A stretch of DNA of 64,000 nt from NCBI GenBank assembly GCA_907163375.1, contig CAJQUW010015625.1, forward strand, positions 62,001-126,000, written 5' to 3'. The position numbers were made by a program, and so were the translations under genes. Shown here in pieces: positions 23,546 through 34,315 of this stretch (the first letter of the stretch is position 1; every line of letters begins with the position of its first letter). Source of the DNA: Prostheceraeus crozeri. Its lineage: Eukaryota > Platyhelminthes > Polycladida > Euryleptidae. A model generated the notes under the pieces. The model ran no database searches. It had not been told where the DNA came from and worked only from the letters and a program-made list of their open reading frames with translations.

Positions 23546-25439
23546 CATAATTGATTATTTAAATTCATACCGTATACACACATACTACATGTTATTGTGC
23601 AGAAGTAATCTATGTTGGGTAGCGTCGTAGCGACAATTTTTTCTACTTTGATGTTTGATGCGTAACCCGAATTTTGTACCCATGCTGAATGATGCTGGTG
23701 ATTATCAGTCATCTATACAGAATTAATGAGTGATATTAAATATAACTTTCGTTGAATATACGCATTTCATCTGTTGTTGTTCAACTTCTTGATGAACGAC
23801 GTACCCATATCTCGGGTCATTGGAAATAATTATTTTTCATTTAATTATCTTTGTCTAGTAGTAAATAACTATTTTGCTAGCATATAATGACATTATTTGC
23901 AGATAACGAATTCGTCAATAGTTCTGATTCTTGTGATAATGAAATTCTTTCATATATATGTATATATTGTTCATGCTTTTTAGATACTTTATGCAAAACG
24001 TCTTTGCTACAAGCTGAAAATTTCATCTGAGACGATTTTATCAAACACGTATGGTACTTAATGCATGCAATTCTGAAATATTACTCATTGTTTTCCTATG
24101 ATTATTAATGCAATAATGATATTTATGGAGCTTCCACAGTATCTCCACAATATTTCAACGTGTTTTGAAAATGATAGTGAAAACCTACTGATGATGCCCA
24201 ACACATCGATTTTGTTTTATTTTTAATGCATAAATGATTCATTTATGTATATTTAGTCTAACCAGGAATTCATCGAGTTGGATCCTTCTCATCTCATAAT
24301 TGCATGACCTACATGCATTTTTTTACATAACATGATGATATCATAAGAATTTGATTAACGATTACCATGCATATAAGAGCAGGTATTACTCTTGTTTAAA
24401 CGAAATAATAACGTGTCTTGTAGCTTTCTTTTGCTCAAAGAATTAGTTATTCAACGAGTTTACTTTTGAAAAGTCTCATGTGTATTGTGGATCTCTACAA
24501 TGTCAGTAAAAATTTGAGAGTCCATTTTTAAGTAATCTAAAAGTTAGATATGAAAGTGTTACTAATATAATTTCCTTGAGTTGCCATTGATTAAGCGCTA
24601 TTTTGAACACCAACACATTTAAGATAATAAATTCTATCGAACATGATTCATGAAAGCAATAAAAGCTAATTCAATCAGTTTCAAAAAATATTGTTGATAT
24701 TTATTTTGATTATTTATCTTTCCTATTATTTCTTGAGAAATTGCCACCTTATCATAAACGTGTATAATTCTTTTATTAGTGTGTCATTGTATCTGAAGTT
24801 TTCCATCATGCCCACCAGGGTTGTCCAGTCTAACTCAGAAGGCTCCTGGTTCCTTTCACTTCTCTAATAATAAGCATAAGTTTATTTCCATTGAAAACAT
24901 AAATGAACTTGTATGAACGTCAAAACAATAAACTTCACACTGTCTTGACGTGGGAGCATTATTATTAGCTGCTGGCATTACAGGTAACGGTAACGGATTC
25001 TTTTAAGATTGTTTATGCTACTGAATGCTAACGAGTTGCTTCACTTTCTTTTTTTTATCTTCTGCTTAAGGGTATATGGTACCGTCCTCTTCACTCGAAC
25101 TTTGATTTTAAAAATCATAAAAATATGGTTATCTTTGATCAAATGGGTACGTCGTTAGTGTGTTATAACAAATGAATGCCATATATGTGATTTTAACCTA
25201 AGGGAGAATTGTAATTATTTTGATCTTATGCTAATAGCTGTCTCCCTCATGATATGTTCTCTATCTAAATCAGTTGACTTGCTACATTTAACATGTTACC
25301 GGAGAGACAAGGTGCTTTTGACTTCGTTCCCTTTCAGATTAAAATACGACATATTGAATACAGAATGCATGTTATTATTCATATAAGTGGTGCATATAAT
25401 TATGAATTCATGCTGTTATAGAATATATGTACAACATCA

Positions 25440-26095
25440 AAACATGTGTGCTTATGTATGATATTCCTTCGTACGATATACTGCTGTATGCATACTCGTA
25501 TATGTTGCATTTTTATGTCAGGAACATACTCTGAAAACTCACGTGTGTTTAGGATGAGTATACGTACCTATTTTCATAGTATGTTCCTTTGTATGATTCA
25601 TCCGTATGGCACGACAACGCGTTACATGCTCTTAGTACGTCTCATACTATGTTTCGAATGTCTGTTCCATGCTATGTTTCACATCATGTTTTCACAGCGT
25701 GTGCCATATGAGTATGCATACTATTTTCATAATATGATTCATACTATGTGAAGTCATAGTATGAATCGTACGTATGTTAGGGTATGGCCCGACAGAGCGT
25801 TACATGTTCATAGTATGCTTCATACGTCTGTTCCATACTATGATTCATACTACGTTTTCACATTGTGTCTGGTATGAATACGTATATGATTTTTCATGGT
25901 ATGTTTCATAGTATGATTTTGCTCAGTATGATTTAGGGTATGCTTCATACTAAGTTTCATACTATGTTAAGTCATAGTATGAATCATACGTATGCCAGGG
26001 TATGGCCCGACAGAGCGTTACATGTCCATAGTATGTTTCATACTATGTTACATACGTCTGTTTCATACTATGTTTCATACGAATGATTCATACCA
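25440..26095. repeat. CATACTATG array, right side of non-coding relative
   Basis: Dozens of diverged CATACTATG, CATAGTATG and CGTATG words, including the larger duplicated block with GGTATGGCCCGACA and GAGCGTTACATGT (about 25780-25815 and 26000-26030), and a more diverged third version around 25605-25630. Confidence 0.88.
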
Positions 26096-27254
26096 ATTTT
26101 TTCTGTACGGGAAGTTCAAACAGTGGTTCGAGCAAGGTATGAATTCAGCTTTGGGAAATCTAGTTTTAATTCGTTGTTGAACTCCATTACGGTAAACGCT
26201 CATAACAGCAGCATTATCATAACTCTGGCCAACACAGCAATGCATGTCTATACCCTGTTTTTCCATGACATTGTAGATAAGTTCCGAAACATCTTCTGCC
26301 GTCCTACCTTCCTCTACGATGAAACCGACAAACGATTCAACTACTTTGATCTCTCTGTCAACAATTTTCACGTACCTTAGTACTTGGCTCATCTGGTCTT
26401 TGTGACTTATGTCAGGCGTTGAGTCGAACAAGATTGAGAAATTTTTGCACTCCATTACATCCTGGTGAATAGCATTTCGGATATGTTGGGCAAGAATGCC
26501 AACAATTTCGTTCTGAATTTCAAGAGAGAAGTACGACACTTTGGACACCTTGTTCATGACATTCATGACGTGCTCTTTTAGTACGGAATCGTAGTTAGAA
26601 ATCAGTTTGACCAATGATAAGAAATTTCCTGGGTTGGTTTCATCATCATGAAGACTTTCCCGATGGCCTCTGAGTGGGAGATTCTGTTGCACCAAGAAGA
26701 TAATCATGTCGAATAGTCTCTGGAGAATACTTCGCCATTTCTTTTCGGCTTTCAGAAGCTGTTCCTGGTTTAAGCGATCAATAGCTTTATCGGATGTCAA
26801 GCGTTTTACAAGATCTCTGTGTTTTATGGAATTTGTGAGATGCTTGGTCGACGACTCGTGTTAGTGGCACGCAAATACATGTAATTACATGCAACGCACA
26901 CACCAACTACACCGATAAATCAACGCTAATTTATGAAATAGACAGAATTAAACAGCGTTAAATGATAAATGTAGATGTAGGTAAATGCAAATCTGAGTTC
27001 TCAGATTGAATTTTAAATGAAATATTTGATTCGAAAATCATATCAACATTTTTCAAGATTTAGATTTCCCCGAGCGAGCCTCTGACCGTGCCCCTTGAAT
27101 CTCGGTGCCCGGGGCGGACCGCCCCCCCCGCCCCCCCCCTAGCGCCGCCACTGCTAAATGGTTCTATATAATAATTTAAAATTATTCGCTTTTTACTCCT
27201 ATCGTTTGCTTGCTTTGTCACCATATAAATTCTCATAAAACAATGTCTAGCAAG

Positions 27255-27592
27255 CAGGGTTTTTGGCGAGCGAGCGGCCTAATTTAGCTAACTAATTTTG
27301 TGTAATTGCTAATTTGGCATGATGATGGCCTACATTATTTCATGGTGTGTTTCAAATTTCAACTAAAATGAAATGATGAATTTTCCATTAACCCCTAAGA
27401 AAGGTGTTTATTTGATCTAAAGCATGGAATTAGCTCTGAGCACAAAAATGTTTGTGGAATTAAGGAGGGTATTATCGAGAATTGAGCGAGGGAGCGGCAT
27501 TTTTCGATGATTTTAAGCGGTGAGCGAGCGAAAGGGCGATTAAGAGCAAATGAGCGAGCGAAAGCGGAATTTTGATCCGGTGAAAAACACTG
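27255..27592. mobile_element. 338-bp hAT-type MITE rich in GAGCGAGCG
   Basis: Ends are CAGGGTTTTTGGCGAGCGAG and, inverted, CAGTGTTTTTCACCGGATC. CTAGCAAG is duplicated perfectly at 27247-27254 and 27593-27600. The subterminal regions repeat GAGCGAGCG and GAGCGAAAG words. There is no coding capacity. It sits in the right part of the CACAGACC shell, outside the large hAT, and is an independent insertion. Confidence 0.9.
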
Positions 27593-28269
27593 CTAGCAAG
27601 TTAACGGCTGCAACCTCTGTGTTATGTTATATATAAAAAGGTTTGATCAGCAATTAATTGCTTTCAGGTGTAAATGCGTAGTATTGCGCAAGATTGAGAA
27701 ATAGATGAGAAATCTATTGCATGACTATCAAATTCTTACTCACAATTATTCTGATGGGGCACTTGATGAAATTAAATGGATTTGCATTGAAACTGTTCAT
27801 AAATTGCGAGCACATAATTCACTGATTCTAGCAAATAAGTTGGGAGTAAAACATATTCATTATACAAACGGGCAATCATGAAGGCGATCAGTGATCATAT
27901 TCCTTTCATAAAAGAAACGTTCATCTATCTACAAAGCGACTAATTGTACTTTAATATATAAACTTGCCAGTTGCCATACAAAGAGATGCAATTTTATCAA
28001 GATGTAATTGCGAAAACACTTGTATCAGAGACCGTACGTACTGCGTGATTACATATATAAATGGAAATGGTGTAAATGTTTTCCTATTATCATGTAAGCT
28101 TCTAATTATGATCGCTTTTATCAATGAATAATTGCCGCGACTCTAATAGTATCCGCCAACTTCTTTCCCAAGTATTTTCTGGCGAGAGACACTGTTATGA
28201 TTTGTTTACCGGCTTTACGTATTAATGAGAGCAGCCAGTCTTCCCTAATCCTAGGTCTGTGCTTGAGAC

Positions 28270-29499
28270 ACTCACTAAAATGAAAAATTCATGACAAATT
28301 TGGCGAGCTCATTGTTCCAGACTCTTATGCGTCATCTTGCAGTCGTCATCAATGTAAACTCAAGTGTAACATATAATACATATAACTTATTTGAATTCGT
28401 TTGATTTCAAGATATCAATTTTCTTCATGCTGATTATTTGTAAATATTTTTATTGCCTCTCCTTCTGTCAGCTGCGGATAGTCCGTGGGCCACTTGAGTG
28501 CTTGGTCATTGGCGTATTGGCAGCCGTCCACTTGTTTATGGATATCGTTTTATCGTTTGTTCGGCGCCGCTGAGTTAGCGCCCTGCTGAGATGTATGTTT
28601 CCGACTGCGGAGGAGTTTGAAGTGGGCGAGTCGTTAAAGATTTAGTGCGTGTCGGTCTGTTTGAGCTATCTTGCGTTGGCGTGATTGACTCTGATTGCGT
28701 GAGCGTGTGTGTGATTAGCGGTCCAATGATATTGCCCAAACTTTGGGACCTCTCTTGATACTTGATAGTGAGACTTCCTATGTACGAACATCGTCCCCAT
28801 CGGAATTTCCAAGCTCAGAGGACCGAGTGATTTTTCTTGTCCGAGCGGTTGTCTCAAGTAAACGTACACAACTAGTCTAGTTTTTTTCTTGACAAAGAGT
28901 AAAGTTAGGGGTATCCAAAAACGAACCACAGAGAACGCTCTGTAACATCAAGTGATTTGAATTTAAACTGTAGTGGAGAGAGTACTCAATTGATGTTGAA
29001 AATCACTGGAATTCCCTCAAAAGTGAAGAAGTAAATATCACTTGAGTCATTTCTAATCAAGTTTGCACGTCGCAGACAAAGCATTTCGTAACATCAGTAC
29101 AGTGATCAAATTGTGATCAAATCTCGGAACCTTAATCGTTAGAAAAACTTTTATTGTATTGGAACTTCAAAAATTATCAAAATTATATATCTGCTGCTAT
29201 AATTATATTAGCCTTTGTGATATTCGTATGATGCTGACATATGAAGAATTTGTCATAAGTTGGTTTAAATTGCAAAAAAAGATCGACCAAAGCAAGTGGA
29301 ACATCAAAAATGTAATTCTACGATGCTCAGTAACTAAGGCTAGATGTAAATCCATAGAAAAACAAGCGAATACGGATATCCCCTGAGATCGATCCCATCT
29401 TCTATAGGCACCCCGACGGACAAGATCGATTAGCTTTTGCTGCTAAGTAAAATTATTAACCAACTTGTGAAATTTGGTTCCTACTAAAGGTGGAGGAAG
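28270..29499. other. Intronic DNA, no gene seen
   Basis: Nothing I can name. A 34-codon stretch at about 28471-28573 follows a good acceptor-like CTTCTGTCAG and is hydrophobic, but it has no family match that I recognise. The minus-strand frame at 28666-28929 also matches nothing. Confidence 0.45.
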
Positions 29500-29975
29500 A
29501 TCTTGTACGAGCGTGCCTGGGATGTGTTGTGGCGGCCCCTTCCTGATGAAAAGGGTCACACGTACTCGGATCATCAATTAATTGTTACATTCTCATGGTC
29601 CCCCCCCCCGGTAACGCTAACAACAACGGCCCACTGGCGAGAGAAGAGCGCCAGCATAAAATAACTCTTTGCCCGGGCAGTTGGAGCTCGTTAGCCTAAG
29701 CAATCTAACTAAGAGGCGGTACTCTGAAATGAAACCCTTGCCAACCCGTAGTGGCAAGCGTTGCAAGTTAGTAAGGCATCAACCCCCAAATGCAAATTTC
29801 ACACAGCCAACGGCCCTCAGTATCCAGCAGTTTCAAAGTCCCCAGTTAAGGCAGTGGCAGCTCAGATAGTGGAACAGAGGGTGCTAAGAATCCCTGCAAG
29901 AGAAAAAGCCTCCAAAGGACCTTACGAATCTGTAGCTGCACATATAATGCACGAACACTGTCTTCCGTCGCCAAA

Positions 29976-30400
29976 ATGCACGAGCTTGAAGAAGAATCAG
30001 AAATAATCAAATGGTACTTCGTCGGCATCAGCGAAACAAGACGACCTGCAGAAGACAAAATCTTTCCTCAAGGTGGCCACACATTCTACTTGAAAGGTGG
30101 TGACATGCGGATGAATGGTGTAGGTTTCATCATCAACAAGAAGCTTGCAAGACACGTCACAGACATTGGCAGGGTGTCAGATAGAATCCCCATGCTAACC
30201 ATGACTATCAACAAGCGCTACAGCATCAAGATAATTCAGGTATACCTTCCGACTTTCTCCCAATCAAACGAAGAGGTGCAATCAGTCTACGAAGAGGTTG
30301 ATAGACTAATAGGGATACATAATCGTCATGGGTGACTTTAACGCCAAAGTGGGGATCCAGAGAGACCGGTAAAACATATCTAGGCTACCGTGGAACGGGA
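29976..30400 (+). pseudogene. RTE endonuclease fragment
   Basis: The 29976-30335 frame carries IKWYFVGISETRRPAEDK, GVGFIINKKLARHVTDI, SDRIPMLTM and IKIIQVYLPTFSQSNEE. The next catalytic block, MGDFNAKVG, follows in another frame near 30328-30355. So at least one frame change splits the domain. Intact versions nick DNA to prime reverse transcription. Confidence 0.8.
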
Positions 30401-30563
30401 CAAAGGAATGATAGGGGACACAGCCCCGTCAATTTTTCCGAAAGCCACAGACTCGTAATAGGTAATACCCTGTTCCAAAAGAAAGACGCCAGGAAATGGT
30501 CATAGACAGCCCCAAATACCACAACAAAAAAATAAAATTGATTGCATCTTATCTGACAAAAGT

Positions 30564-31274
30564 TTGGCAGAGTTTGGCATCCCACTCTGTATGACATTCA
30601 TCGACTACGAAAAGGCGTTCGACTCTGTCGAATTCACCCCACTCTTTGATGCACTCAAAAGTCAAGGGGTGGAGAAGCCATGCATTGACATCCTCATCGA
30701 AATCTACAAGAATGCAACATCAGTAATTCGATTACATGAAGACAGCAGCAAAATACATCTAGGCCGAGGAGTGAGACAAGGAGACAATAACTCTCCAAAC
30801 TTGTTCAATGCCTGTCTCGAGGATGCAATTTTCCGTAAAATGAATCTTGAATGTAAAGGAATTAATATCAATGGGAAGTTCCTCACTAATCTACGCTTTG
30901 CGGATCATCTTGTGCTAATGGCTCACACACCTGAAGAACTACAAGACTTCATTGAAGATCTCCACAACAAAAGCACAGAAGCCCGATCTGAGGATGCATC
31001 CTGCGGAAACGAAGGTGATGTTTAACGAGCATGTACGACAGGGAGCCATCACTATCGGAAATGTGACACTAGACAATGTACGGCACCACAGATACCTCGG
31101 CCAGATAGTGAATACAAGCAGAGAAAATACTTCAGAAATAAACAATAGAATAAGGCTGGTTGGCATCGTTCGCACAGTTCGGCAACCTAATGAGAAGTCA
31201 GTCTATTCCACAAAGATTGAAGACTAAAGCTTTCAACCGGAGCATTCTACCAGCAATGATGTACGGCTCAGAGA
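30564..31274 (+). pseudogene. RTE reverse transcriptase fragment with altered FADD motif
   Basis: FIDYEKAFDSVEF (first catalytic aspartate), RGVRQGDNNSPNLFN and LRFADHLVL are visible. The family motif is FADD. Here the second aspartate codon is CAT (His, 30906-30908), which would abolish catalysis. The thumb part continues in other frames up to MMYGSET, where the hAT remnant inserted. After 32014 the same gene resumes with MSKSAVTQRRMERIMLGI and ends near 32180. Confidence 0.82.
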
Positions 31275-32006
31275 CAGGGATGCGGAGTCCTATCATTTTG
31301 ATAGGACTCCGACTCCGGGGTTTGATGGGAGTCCGGCATTTGATAGGACTCCGACTTCGGGTGACGAGTATATATAGCCTAGTTTTTTTGAAAACACTGA
31401 TAACCTACAGTACATCACAGATCATTATAGGTTTACCTGAATCTATCTTTAATGATCATTGCTGTATCAATTATCAATCATTTTCGATGAAAGTTTATCA
31501 AATGTCGGTTTAAGTTGGATGCATGCGGCTCGGCTCCTCCCATCTTCTTGATGTGTGCTTCACACGCTTTTTCTCCAGTCTCTATCAGGTAGGAGAATCC
31601 CCATCCTTCTTCAAAAAAATATGAGTACACTTTCGATTTTAATATGCGCTTTGGAGGAGCTATCACACACGATTTACGTGAGGGTAAGGGGTGATGTCAT
31701 CAGACAAACTAGTATTTCATTTTTGTCTCTTACGTGACCTTTGGTGCGTATGTGTGATCGACGCTAGGAAGGCTTGTCTTCTCTACTAAATCACCGAATG
31801 AAATTACAATCCATTTTTCGCTATCACGGTTAGCTATTACAAGCTTTGCATACAGGAGTGTCTCTGTACTTTTGTTTGACGGAGAAAGTTGACATCAAGA
31901 CAGTGACAGCCATGTACGATGATAAATAATTTGTTTGTATTATACTTCGGGTCTAGTTATAGGCCGGAGTCCTATCATTTGATAGGACTCCGACTCCGCG
32001 TCCCTG
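31275..32006 (-). mobile_element. 732-bp hAT deletion derivative
   Basis: The ends are CAGGGATGCGGAGTCCTATC and, inverted, CAGGGACGCGGAGTCGGAGT. CTCAGAGA is duplicated at 31267-31274 and 32007-32014. Both ends carry repeats of GATAGGACTCCGACTCC. The inside keeps one minus-strand exon resembling a BED zinc finger (31478-31666) and nothing of the catalytic domain, so it derives from a larger BED-hAT element by internal deletion. Confidence 0.9.
31478..31666 (-). pseudogene. BED-type zinc-finger exon of a hAT transposase
   Basis: The minus strand reads SKVYSYFFEEGWGFSYL, then EKACEAHIKK and SNLNRHLINFHRK. The SNLxRHLxxxH end and the aromatic start fit a BED finger, the N-terminal DNA-binding module of many hAT transposases. 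The CxxC pair is reduced to one cysteine (CEAH instead of CxxC), so zinc binding is probably lost. The rest of the transposase is absent. Confidence 0.65.
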
Positions 32007-32217
32007 CTCAGAGACATGGACAGCAACAGCCATGTCCAAGTCAGCAGTGACCCAACGACGCATGGAACGCATTATGCTAGGCATCACACTCCGCGATCGC
32101 AAAACGAGCGAGTGGATCAGAGATCAGACGAAGTTGAAAGACATCGCACTAACCATCATGAAAAGTAAATGGCAATGGCTGGTCACATAATGCAGAGGAC
32201 AGACGAAAGATGGACCT

Positions 32218-32425
32218 GGGGCCGTATCAATAAAGATAGTACTAGCCTAGCACTACCCTTGCACTACCCTAGTGCTAGCCTAGCAGCAACTTGCGTATTA
32301 ATAAAGGTAGCAAAAGGGTAGCGCTAGGCTAGCACTATGTCTGAGACCTAGCGCTAGGCTGTCGTATTAATAAAGATAGTAACTATCCTAGTGCTAGCCT
32401 AGCACTACCCTAGCGCTATGTCCAA
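32218..32425. repeat. Three 70-bp tandem units with CTAGCGCTAG words
   Basis: Three units start with CGTATYAATAAAG at 32223, 32294 and 32363 (spacing 71 and 69 bp). Each contains CTAGCCTAGCACTACC or its reverse complement, so the units are internally palindromic. The first is preceded by GGGGC, giving GGGGCCGTATCAATAAAG, which resembles one end of a PIF/Harbinger-type or MITE element. No opposite end was found. Confidence 0.75.
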
Positions 32426-33630
32426 AATATCGGTCGAGACCTTGCTAGGGATGATGCTAGATTAAATATTTAAGCGCAGTATTGAAGGATATCAATTATG
32501 TGATGTTTACAGCATAGTAATGTTGAGCGCATTGGCTTCAAGAGGGTGCATGATTTTTCCAATTTGAATATACATATCGAATCATAAACTGCAATTATAG
32601 AAGTTATTCCATAACTGAATAAATTCTGCTCTAAAATGGAATTTAAGCGACACAATGCATTACACTTTTGCAATAGACGTTCTGCTAAATGGATAGTTAT
32701 TTTCAATATTTAGACAACCAATATTCCTATTTATGAATTTCACTTAATGACGACAAAATATATTATCATTGATGCTAATTGCTTGCGTATGAAGTAATAC
32801 AACGGTGCTAATATTCCGTGATTTTCATAGTTTCAAATTTACTGAATCTTGGGTTTGCTCTTTTAGAATCTCACGCGCATTTTTAAATATCCCTACAAGC
32901 GCATTTCAAACTGCTTGACATTCACAATCGTTGATAAATTTGTATGATAATGAAATTGTGATGAAATAGTGTGCTTATGATAGCTAAGTAATCGAATTGC
33001 AATATTTTTATCTCAGTAGCCTGATAAGAATCAAGACGTATTGGCAATAAATTGACAAACATTTTTCTCTCCAGAAGGCCTTGGAAGGCAATTTAGAAAT
33101 AATTCAGAGCAATAGAAGAAATTCAGAAAGTAAGAAAAAAAACTCCCAATCAATACATCTGACACTGCCAATGACTTGATCAGAAACGTTCAAGATAGTA
33201 ATTACAATAATACATCATATTTTATTTATATGTAGCAACTTATTCACAATGTAACTCTCACAATGTGCTCTCAGATTTTAGCGTATGCTTTGAATTCTTA
33301 ATTAGAGAGCAATCATGGCATGAGAGGATCCTACAACGCTTAGATGTTAATTGTTGAGAATTACTTTCCAATACCTACCAAAATAATGAGACTGAGACTG
33401 CGATTGATTGAGTTGGACTGCCATTGCTCCATCGTGTCCGGTAGGATGGGCGTCACGTAGTGTCACTTGCTTGGCAACATATTACTAGAAATGTTTTCTC
33501 CACTGTTTCTACACTTTCAAATTTAGCTTATTACTATATTACATTAAAGATCGGAAGATGACATCGATTGGAATGAGCCCCATTTTATGCATCGAAATAT
33601 TCAACCGTTATTCTTAAGCAAGGTTTCACA
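32426..33630. other. Intronic DNA, no gene seen
   Basis: AT-rich sequence with no recognisable coding or repeat feature, up to the left LTR at 33631. Confidence 0.5.
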
Positions 33631-34161
33631 TGTTCCAAAGTGTCATTGATGTGTGATGAGATACCTTGGTTGTGGATTTCTTCCTGTTTGTAGATATTAT
33701 TTTTACATAGTTCTTGTTCCGCCCTTCTCTTCTTTGCTTGATGTATGCTTGTAAATATCTCTGGCTTGCCTTTTATCCATTTATGCATTATGCTCATGCA
33801 CATAGAGTTTTGAAATTTGCTACTTGGGTTTTGCTACTCATCGAAGCCTACTGTTGCCGGCTTGCTGGAAAGAGAATCAAAGGATCATCAACAATTTTGT
33901 CAAACAGTTATGGTGCCTCATCAAATTGAGTAATTCACTCCTTTTCTCACAACCTACTCAGCAACAAAGGACAACAGAGACAATACGAGCTATAACTATA
34001 TATTGGTGATATTCTACAGTAAGCTGTGCATTTTTCAAATAAATTCAGTAGCAACAAATGTCATTTTCTCTTTTGGATCGTAAAAGGTGTGAGCATAGAA
34101 ACTCTGGCACTGAAATGATAAACTACAGGAATAGCTGCCTGCATTTCAATTCTCAGCTATA
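33631..34161 (+). repeat. BEL/Pao left LTR
   Basis: About 531 bp, starting TGTTCCAAAGTGTCATTGAT and ending in CTCAGCTATA. It matches 42512-43048 almost throughout. Confidence 0.92.
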
Positions 34162-34315
34162 AGTTACTCAATTTGTTTCGAAGAGTTTCTGTGCTTATAC
34201 ATTTGCCATTCAAAAGGGACAACCGTGCAATAACTTTATGTGCATGATAGCAACAGCAATTCAAAGGTGTCTGTAGTGCGCATCGTGTGTCTTTCACTCT
34301 TTTGCTACAAGTATT

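Larger units (their letters stand above)
23070..26111. mobile_element. Non-coding relative of the BEN element (CCCGTACAG ends)
   Basis: A 3042-bp insertion in the same hAT gene, 359 bp from the BEN element. The ends are inverted repeats CCCGTACAGAAA followed by a TAAGT- or AATTGGTATGAATCA-type block, close to the ends of the BEN element. AA is present on both sides (23068-23069 and 26112-26113). The hAT reading frame is restored exactly if one copy is dropped, so the insertion is clean. Both sides hold CATACTATG/CATACGTATG arrays. The AT-rich middle (about 23590-25440) has no open frame of note, so this copy is non-coding. Confidence 0.85.
19554..26860 (-). pseudogene. hAT transposase (DUF4371/HAT dimerisation) split by two insertions
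   Basis: Three minus-strand pieces belong to one gene: 26113-26860, 22705-23069 and 19554-20301. The first has SSTKHLTNSIKHRDLVKRL, then FSILFDSTPDISHKDQ (the first catalytic aspartate region) and ends at CSNHCLN. The second starts VGVHVAQVTPNSVTFF and contains STKRWEEM and DTRWSSYHEA. The third ends with the hAT dimerisation domain, SNATCERSFSKLKIIKSHLR. Reading across the empty sites (with TT and CACTCT target copies counted once) keeps the frame at both junctions, giving CLNLVGVHV and QRSTLDEAVAKL. Apart from the insertions the body is open. The N-terminal zinc finger is missing: an in-frame stop lies at 26861-26863 and little room remains before the end. Confidence 0.88.
19180..27153 (-). 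mobile_element. hAT transposon (DUF4371 type) nested in the shell
   Basis: The inverted ends are CAGTGGCGGCGCGAGG at 19180 and CTAGCGCCGCCACTG ending at 27153. CTAAATGG is duplicated at 19172-19179 and 27154-27161. An 8-bp duplication with CAGTGGCGGCGC ends is the classic hAT pattern. Next to the ends lie GCCCGGGGCGG words on both sides. Removing the two later insertions (20302-22704 and 23070-26111, with their target copies) leaves about 2.5 kb carrying a minus-strand transposase. Confidence 0.92.
18516..28261. mobile_element. Outer shell of a nested transposon cluster (CACAGACC family)
   Basis: The left end (CACAGACCTAGGATTAGGG at 18516) and the right end (reverse complement, ending GGTCTGTG at 28261) match the MITE at 12822-13462. 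The subterminal sequences also match: ATACTTGGGCAAGAA on the left, and CCGTACGTACTGCGTGATTAC and TTCTGGCGAGAGACACTG on the right. CTTGAGAC flanks the 9.7-kb interval on both sides (18508-18515 and 28262-28269). Removing the later insertions at 19180-27153 and 27255-27592 leaves a shell of about 1.4 kb with no coding capacity. It is therefore a longer non-autonomous relative of the 641-bp MITE. The transposase that moved it is not in the window. Confidence 0.88.
29500..32218 (+). mobile_element. RTE-type LINE, internally deleted and interrupted
   Basis: A + strand non-LTR retroelement with an AP-type endonuclease at about 29976-30400 and a reverse transcriptase from about 30564. The wording of the endonuclease (FVGISETRR, GVGFIINKK, KIIQVYLPT, MGDFNAKVG) and of the RT (FIDYEKAFDSV, GVRQGD) is that of the RTE clade. 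The fingers part of the RT is missing, because the endonuclease end (a KLIASYLTK-like word at 30534-30560) runs straight into GIPLCMTFIDYEKAF. A hAT remnant interrupts the RT 3' part (31275-32006), after which the frame resumes (SKSAVTQRRMERIMLGI). The 5' border is a guess; the 3' end stops abruptly where the 70-bp repeats begin. Confidence 0.8.

Noticed and set aside
25446-25751. 101-codon frame in the right array
   Set aside because: It consists of translated CATACTATG repeats, with no other coding sign.
20312-26095. CRISPR array suspicion because of regularly repeated palindromic words
   Set aside because: The repeats are diverged, lie inside transposon ends, have no unique spacers of constant length and no cas genes, and the host is an animal.
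28471-28573. Exon-like 34-codon hydrophobic stretch after CTTCTGTCAG
   Set aside because: The acceptor looks good, but no family match, no partner exon and no link to PRIM2 (which is accounted for by its three exons) could be seen.
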